Shown here one piece after another: positions 7,608-10,962 of a DNA stretch of 10,962 nt. The notes below the pieces were generated by a model. It searched no databases and was not told the origin of the DNA. It saw only the letters and a list, made by a program, of their open reading frames with translations. The translations under genes and the position numbers were made by a program. This DNA comes from an uncultured Clostridia bacterium (GTDB lineage: Bacteria > Bacillota_A > Clostridia > Christensenellales > Aristaeellaceae): contig CAMOGC010000034.1 of assembly GCA_946613955.1 (NCBI GenBank), forward strand, positions 1-10,962, written 5' to 3'. Numbering within the stretch: position 1 is the first letter of the stretch; each line of letters opens with the position of its first letter.

Positions 7608-8558
7608 ATGATGGAAAGCAATCTGTCCGGATATCTGATATGGATGGGGGCCAGCGTGGCGGCGGTCTTTGGCCTCTACGCCCTGCTGCGGAAAAAGGAG
7701 GAGGACCTTCCGCCTGCCTGGCTGGCGGGGCTGCTGGCGGCGGCCCTGGGCTTCCTCTGCGCCAAGGCGGTGTATTACCTGGCCCAGATCGATTTCATGA
7801 TCGCGGAGGGCTGGCGGGAAACCCTGCTGCGGATGGATCCGGAGTATTTCAGCTTCTTCGGCGGCGTGGCCGGGGTCTGCCTGGGGGTGGCGCTGGCGGC
7901 GAAATGCCGGGGTCTCCGGCCGATGGCGGCGCTGAACTTTTTCGCGCCTCTGGGGCTGCTGCTGGCGGCGCTGGCCCGCTTCGGGGAATACTTCCTGGGC
8001 CTGCTGGGCTGCGGCCCGTATCTGGAGGAGGGCAGCCCCTTTGCCTTCTTCCCCCTGTCCATGGGCTTTTCCTACGGGGACGACTGGACGGAATGGTACC
8101 TGGCGGTCTTCCTGCTCGAGGGGCTGACGCTGGCGATCCTCTCGGGGGTGTTTTTCGGCCGGGAGCGGAAAAACCGGTTCATCCGGGCGCTCTTCTGGCT
8201 GTGCCTGCCCCAGATCCTGTTTGAAAACCTCCGCGCCGCCAGCTTTATGTGGTTCTTCTGCATCCGGGTGGAGCAGCTGGCCTGCATGGTGACCATGTTC
8301 GTGATCCTGGTGATCTACGGCGTCCGGGCGGAGGGGCAGCAAAACCGCTTCCTGCCGGCGGTGATCGCCCTGCTCTGCGCCGGGCTCTTCATCGTCTGCG
8401 AGTTTGCCATGGAGGGAAAGATCCCCTTCCTGCGATTCCTGAACCAGGCGGCCTGCTACGGGCTGATGCTCCTGGGCCAGATCATCCTGGGAATTACGGA
8501 ATGCCGGGCCTACGCAAGGTGGATGCGGGCGGAAAAGGAAAGAGCGGCCGCGAACTGA
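7608..8558 (+). CDS. Degenerate Lgt-like (prolipoprotein diacylglyceryl transferase family) membrane protein
   Basis: This is a 316-residue protein with about seven or more hydrophobic segments and a charged C-terminus. Its order of motifs follows Lgt, the membrane enzyme that adds diacylglycerol to lipoprotein cysteines. FSFFGGVAGV (81-90) corresponds to Lgt FSFHGGLIGV, ALARFGEYF (121-129) to AIGRIGNF, and LLEGLTL (169-175) to the helix after HPSQLYE. QILFENLR (202-209) corresponds to RIIVEFFR. The essential Lgt His is Phe84 here, the Asn of GRxGNF is Glu127, and the late essential Arg aligns with Gln202; Arg124 is kept. Lgt activity is therefore unlikely, and another acyl, lipid or sensing role is possible. 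The alignment is by eye. The start is ATG 7608 (ATG 7611 is equivalent), with AAAGGA at 7587-7592, a rather long spacing. A frame extending upstream through the 42-bp repeat lacks a binding site. Confidence 0.7.
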   Translation: MMESNLSGYLIWMGASVAAVFGLYALLRKKEEDLPPAWLAGLLAAALGFLCAKAVYYLAQIDFMIAEGWRETLLRMDPEYFSFFGGVAGVCLGVALAAKCRGLRPMAALNFFAPLGLLLAALARFGEYFLGLLGCGPYLEEGSPFAFFPLSMGFSYGDDWTEWYLAVFLLEGLTLAILSGVFFGRERKNRFIRALFWLCLPQILFENLRAASFMWFFCIRVEQLACMVTMFVILVIYGVRAEGQQNRFLPAVIALLCAGLFIVCEFAMEGKIPFLRFLNQAACYGLMLLGQIILGITECRAYARWMRAEKERAAAN

Positions 8559-8593
8559 AGGGATTCTCCTGAGCGGGAACCTTCCGGGAAAAA

Positions 8594-8626
8594 CCGCGGG
8601 AGGCGAAAGCCGCGGAGGCACCGCGG
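8594..8626 (+). repeat. Three CCGCGG palindromes in spacer
   Basis: CCGCGG occurs at 8594-8599, 8610-8615 and 8621-8626 in the spacer before the first glycosidase gene. Any two can pair into a 6-bp stem; the second and third leave a 5-base loop. No T-run follows. A role in RNA structure is possible but unproven in such GC-rich DNA. Confidence 0.4.
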
Positions 8627-8647
8627 GGCAAAGCCCTGGAAACAAAG

Positions 8648-8670
8648 CCGGAGGGAAAAGCGTCCTCCGG
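8648..8670 (+). other. Hairpin in the leader of the first glycosidase gene
   Basis: CCGGAGG (8648-8654) pairs perfectly with CCTCCGG (8664-8670) across a 9-base A-rich loop, extendable by one G-U pair. It ends about 15 bases before the ribosome binding site at 8686. There is no terminal T-run, so a terminator is unlikely. It could shield or stabilise the 5' end of the message. Confidence 0.4.
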
Positions 8671-8685
8671 GCGAAAACCGTCATG

Positions 8686-8691
8686 AAAGGA
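8686..8691 (+). promoter_or_regulatory. Ribosome binding site deciding the ATG 8701 start
   Basis: AAAGGA lies 9 bases before ATG 8701. An in-frame ATG at 8683 overlaps this site and has no binding site of its own, so 8701 is preferred; it also gives a cleaner signal peptide. Confidence 0.75.
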
Positions 8692-8700
8692 AATACGCGC

Positions 8701-9585
8701 ATGAAAAGAACCCTGATGGCCCTGATGCTGGTCCTGTGCCTGGCGCTGCCCCTGCTCGCCGGGGCGGAGGTGGTGACGCTGCCCCTGGATTTTTCCGGCG
8801 GGCTGGATCCCGTGTCCGACTATCCCGCCCAAAGGGATACCCCCGGCTATGACGCCTACGAGGATCCGTCCATTACGGCCACCTATGAGCGGGTGGTCAG
8901 CCCGGAATGGCATGTGACCTGTTACATCGCCCGGATCAAGATCGCCAACGGCTCCCAGCTGCGCACGGCCTCCTTCAACGGCTTCGACAAATCCAAGGGA
9001 ACCGCTCCCACCCAGACCATGGCCCGCCGGAACAAGGCCATCGTCGCCTGCAACGGGGATTATTTTACCGGGGACGCGGGCCGCTTTGTCCTGCGCCAGG
9101 GCCAGGTCTTCCGCAAGGATATGCGGGAGGGGCAGGATGTGCTGCTTATCGACGAGGATGGGGATTTCCACCTGATCCTGGCGGACGAGCATCCGGAGAC
9201 CATGGACAAAACAACGATCGACGGCAAGCGGGTTAACAACGCGCTCTGCTTCGGACCCGCCCTGATCCGGGACGGGGAAATCGTCGTGGACTACGAGCGC
9301 ACCCAGCGGGTGTCCCATCCGAAAAACCGGGAGCAGCGGATCGCCATCTGCCAGACGGGGCCGCTGGAATACATGATCGTGACCGTGGCCCACTGGGGCA
9401 TGGATCTCCAGAGCTTTACGGAGTTCATCGCCTCCTTCGGCAACGTGCGCCATGCCTATAACCTGGATGGGGGCAATTCCTGCCATCTGGTGTTCATGGG
9501 CAACTGGCGCAACAAGCTGGCGGACGAGGAATACCGGAACGTGCCGGATATCGTCTATTTTGCCTCCGCCTGGCAGGCGGAATAA
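8701..9585 (+). CDS. Exported phosphodiester glycosidase family protein (NAGPA-like), copy 1
   Basis: This is a 294-residue protein with an N-terminal Sec signal peptide (MKRTLMALMLVLCLALPLLAGA, probable cleavage after residue 22, A-G-A before E-V) and no lipobox. The mature part matches the family of human NAGPA, whose founder removes GlcNAc from a sugar-1-phosphodiester. Visible motifs are NGDYF (118-122), FGPALI (184-189), R-I-A-I-C-Q-T-G (213-220) and YNLDGG (253-258). The bacterial substrate is unknown; candidates include phosphodiester-linked sugars of wall or surface polymers. After the DGG, where the family usually has a Ser/Ser/Thr run, this protein has N-S-C-H, which suggests a changed active-site edge. 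Its paralog lies 71 bases downstream. The two share D-P-S-I-T, the I/V-K-I-A-N/D-G-S-Q-L-R-T segment and the C-terminal half, so they arose by an old tandem duplication. The family call is firm; the function is inferred. Confidence 0.87.
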   Translation: MKRTLMALMLVLCLALPLLAGAEVVTLPLDFSGGLDPVSDYPAQRDTPGYDAYEDPSITATYERVVSPEWHVTCYIARIKIANGSQLRTASFNGFDKSKGTAPTQTMARRNKAIVACNGDYFTGDAGRFVLRQGQVFRKDMREGQDVLLIDEDGDFHLILADEHPETMDKTTIDGKRVNNALCFGPALIRDGEIVVDYERTQRVSHPKNREQRIAICQTGPLEYMIVTVAHWGMDLQSFTEFIASFGNVRHAYNLDGGNSCHLVFMGNWRNKLADEEYRNVPDIVYFASAWQAE

Positions 9586-9591
9586 AGGAGC

Positions 9592-9605
9592 CCGCTCCGG
9601 AGCGG
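9592..9605 (+). other. Perfect 14-bp palindrome
   Basis: CCGCTCCGGAGCGG reads the same on both strands and begins seven bases after the stop of the first glycosidase gene. It has no loop, so as RNA it would need to open its centre. A protein-binding site or a chance GC palindrome are both possible. Confidence 0.4.
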
Positions 9606-9615
9606 AAAGAACAGC

Positions 9616-9635
9616 GGAAGGCCGGGTGCCTTTTT
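9616..9635 (+). terminator. Weak intrinsic-terminator-like hairpin between the glycosidase genes
   Basis: AAGGC (9618-9622) pairs with GCCTT (9628-9632) around a 5-base loop, and two G-U pairs can extend it into the T-run that ends at 9635. The stem is short for a terminator. At best it would attenuate read-through into the second glycosidase gene. Confidence 0.3.
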
Positions 9636-9642
9636 CCCTGGA

Positions 9643-9648
9643 AGGAGG
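9643..9648 (+). promoter_or_regulatory. Strong ribosome binding site selecting a TTG start
   Basis: AGGAGG lies 8 bases before TTG 9657, an ideal spacing. The in-frame ATG codons at 9666 and 9669 would be 17 and 20 bases away. The TTG is therefore the best start, and it may lower expression. Confidence 0.7.
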
Positions 9649-9656
9649 AAAAACCT

Positions 9657-10817
9657 TTGAAAGCAATGATGAAACGGACGGCGGCGATGACGGCGGCGCT
9701 TCTCCTGGCCGCGGCTGGAACCCTGGCCTTTGCGGAGGAAAGCGCGCCTTCCCCGACGCCGGGGATTTCGGAAACGGCCTCTTCCGCGCTGGCGAGCCCC
9801 GAGACGGCCGCGCCAGCCACGGGAGTTACGGAAACAGCTGCTCCCGCATCGGCGGAGACCGACTATCTGGTCGCGGAGGAAAAGACCGACGCTCCGGCCT
9901 CGGCGGCGCCGAGCGCCGTTCCCGGGGAGGAGGCGAAGGTTCCCGTGCTGCCCCTGCCGAAGGCGGAGGGGGGCAAGGTGGTGCCCATTCCCGTGGACCA
10001 GAACAGCCTGAAGGTGGCCATCGCCCCGCGGGAGGAAAACTACCTCTACGATGGGACGAATCCGGATCCCACCGGCTACGCGGATCCCTCCATTACGGTC
10101 AACATCGGGCGGGGCCGGATCTATGACACGGGCTATGTCTACGCCCGGGTCAAGATTGCCGACGGCTCCCAGCTGCGGACCCTCATGGCCTCCCCCCTGA
10201 ACAACAAAAACACCACCTACGGCTATAAGCTGGCCGAGCGGGTCAAGGCGGTCGTGGCCATCAACGGGGACTTCTGCGGCGGCGAGGACGTGAAGAAGGG
10301 CGCCATCATGCGCCAGGGGAAGATGATGCGGCTGAAGTGCGACGGGCAGCTGGACGTGCTGGCCATCGACCGGGACGGCAACCTGATCATCCTGCCCAAG
10401 GCCCAGAACGCGGACGTGGAGGCCCTGGGCGACCGGCTGACGAACCTGTTTACCTTCGGTCCGGCGCTGGTGATCGACGGGGTTCCCCAGTACGGAAGAA
10501 ACCGCCCGAATCTGGCGCCCAACAAGCCGGCGCAGCGGATGGCCATCTGCCAGACGGGGCAGCTGGAATACCTGCTCATTACCAGCGAGGGGCCGGAGGA
10601 TCCGGGCTCGGTGGGCCTGGGCATCGACCAGTTTGTGGATCTGATCATGACCTTCCCGGGGGTTCGGCAGGCCTATAATCTGGACGGCGGCTCCTCCTCC
10701 ACCATGGTGTTCCGCAAGGAGGGAAACAGCTGGCGGAAAATCAACGCGCCCCAGAACCCAAAATCCCGGGAGCTGAAGGACATCATCTATTTCGCCACCG
10801 CCTACGAGGCGCCGTGA
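9657..10817 (+). CDS. Exported phosphodiester glycosidase family protein (NAGPA-like), copy 2, with Ala/Pro/Thr linker
   Basis: This 386-residue protein uses a TTG start chosen by the well-placed AGGAGG. It has a Sec signal peptide (charged MKAMMKR, then a hydrophobic run, cleavage probably after A-F-A at 24-26). A low-complexity Ala/Pro/Thr/Ser/Glu tract follows to about residue 92, with E-T-A-A-P-A repeated, suited to spanning the cell wall. From about 140 the catalytic fold is recognisable: NGDF (203-206), FGPALV (267-272), R-M-A-I-C-Q-T-G (294-301) and YNLDGGSSS (340-348), the last close to the family norm. After NGDF the sequence is C-G-G-E-D, where copy 1 has Y-F-T-G-D. The enzyme probably acts outside the membrane on a sugar phosphodiester, but its substrate is unknown. 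The gene is 71 bases after its paralog and plausibly co-transcribed, unless the weak hairpin between them terminates. The stop is TGA at 10815-10817. Confidence 0.88.
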   Translation: MKAMMKRTAAMTAALLLAAAGTLAFAEESAPSPTPGISETASSALASPETAAPATGVTETAAPASAETDYLVAEEKTDAPASAAPSAVPGEEAKVPVLPLPKAEGGKVVPIPVDQNSLKVAIAPREENYLYDGTNPDPTGYADPSITVNIGRGRIYDTGYVYARVKIADGSQLRTLMASPLNNKNTTYGYKLAERVKAVVAINGDFCGGEDVKKGAIMRQGKMMRLKCDGQLDVLAIDRDGNLIILPKAQNADVEALGDRLTNLFTFGPALVIDGVPQYGRNRPNLAPNKPAQRMAICQTGQLEYLLITSEGPEDPGSVGLGIDQFVDLIMTFPGVRQAYNLDGGSSSTMVFRKEGNSWRKINAPQNPKSRELKDIIYFATAYEAP

Positions 10818-10904
10818 AACCCGGAACCTCCCGGGAGGCTTCATGAGGCGTGAGACCCGGGAACCCCAGTGAAGCTCCGTGAGACTCCATGAGCCCCTGA
10901 GAGC
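10806..10904 (+). repeat. Imperfect direct repeats spanning the stop of glycosidase copy 2
   Basis: Bases 10806-10847 resemble 10845-10883. GTGAAACCCGGAACC at 10814 matches GTGAGACCCGGGAACC at 10850, and both copies continue to a GCTTCATGAG or GCTCCGTGAG end. A roughly 10-base motif (CTCCGTGAGA, CTCCATGAGC, CCCTGAGAGC) then repeats from 10875 to 10904. A perfect 12-base palindrome, CCTCCCGGGAGG, sits at 10827-10838. The spacer holds no gene. Confidence 0.5.
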
Positions 10905-10919
10905 CCCGCGATTTCCCCG

Positions 10920-10949
10920 TTGTTTCTGTTCCCAAAACTGTGATAAGAT
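10920..10949 (+). promoter_or_regulatory. Candidate sigma-A promoter for a downstream gene
   Basis: TTGTTT at 10920-10925 and TAAGAT at 10944-10949 are separated by 18 bases, and TGA immediately before the second box supplies an extended -10 TG. The last 50 bases are clearly richer in A and T than the rest of the window, which supports a promoter. Transcription would start near 10956 and serve a gene beyond the window edge. Confidence 0.45.
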
Positions 10950-10962
10950 ATCCTGAACGCAC

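Noticed and set aside
4571..7621. A 1016-codon open frame on the minus strand covering uvrA
   Set aside because: It is exactly antisense to a secure uvrA, is rich in Arg/Pro/His/Gln with no recognisable domain, and results from the high GC content and codon bias. The same applies to the long minus-strand frames at 725-2860, 2689-4758, 7416-8702, 8494-9666 and 9555-10844.
8683..8700. ATG 8683 as start of glycosidase copy 1
   Set aside because: It overlaps the AAAGGA site that serves ATG 8701 and has no site of its own.
10827..10838. CCTCCCGGGAGG as an intrinsic terminator
   Set aside because: It is a palindrome with no loop bases and is not followed by a T-run.

Overview
The window is a high-GC, gene-dense stretch in which every supported gene lies on the plus strand. 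The gene set suggests a Gram-positive Clostridia-type Firmicute, probably an uncultured gut or rumen lineage. The reasons are secA next to prfB (a classic Firmicutes neighbourhood), a DUF1461/TIGR01906-type membrane protein, purine-rich intergenic DNA, AGGAGG or AAAGGA ribosome binding sites, and GTG and TTG starts. The phylum assignment is inference from gene content, and nothing here fixes genus or species.

Layout. Positions 1-914 hold the 3' end of secA (protein export motor) with a complete C-terminal zinc-binding SEC-C motif. Then come prfB (release factor 2, without the usual programmed frameshift), a four-helix DUF1461-like membrane protein, and tsaD (tRNA threonylcarbamoyladenosine synthesis); the last three are spaced so tightly that co-transcription is likely. 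A small GtrA-family membrane protein and a full-length uvrA (nucleotide excision repair) follow. The last 3.4 kb are more accessory: an Lgt-like polytopic membrane protein that has lost key catalytic residues, then two divergent exported phosphodiester-glycosidase (NAGPA-like) paralogs in tandem. A sigma-A-like promoter in an AT-rich patch at the extreme 3' end probably serves a gene outside the window.

How the genes relate. secA, prfB, tsaD and uvrA are housekeeping genes for export, termination, tRNA modification and repair. The GtrA protein, the Lgt-like protein and the two secreted glycosidases all point to the cell envelope, but a shared pathway is only a hypothesis.

The most unusual DNA-level feature is in the spacers. 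Several carry imperfect direct repeats, some copying the 3' end of the preceding gene across its stop codon. The clearest is a decayed copy of the secA zinc-motif segment between secA and prfB. A near-perfect 42-bp tandem repeat follows uvrA, and weaker examples follow gtrA and the second glycosidase. No RNA gene, CRISPR array, insertion sequence or attachment site was seen. No gene-free stretch exceeds 300 bases.
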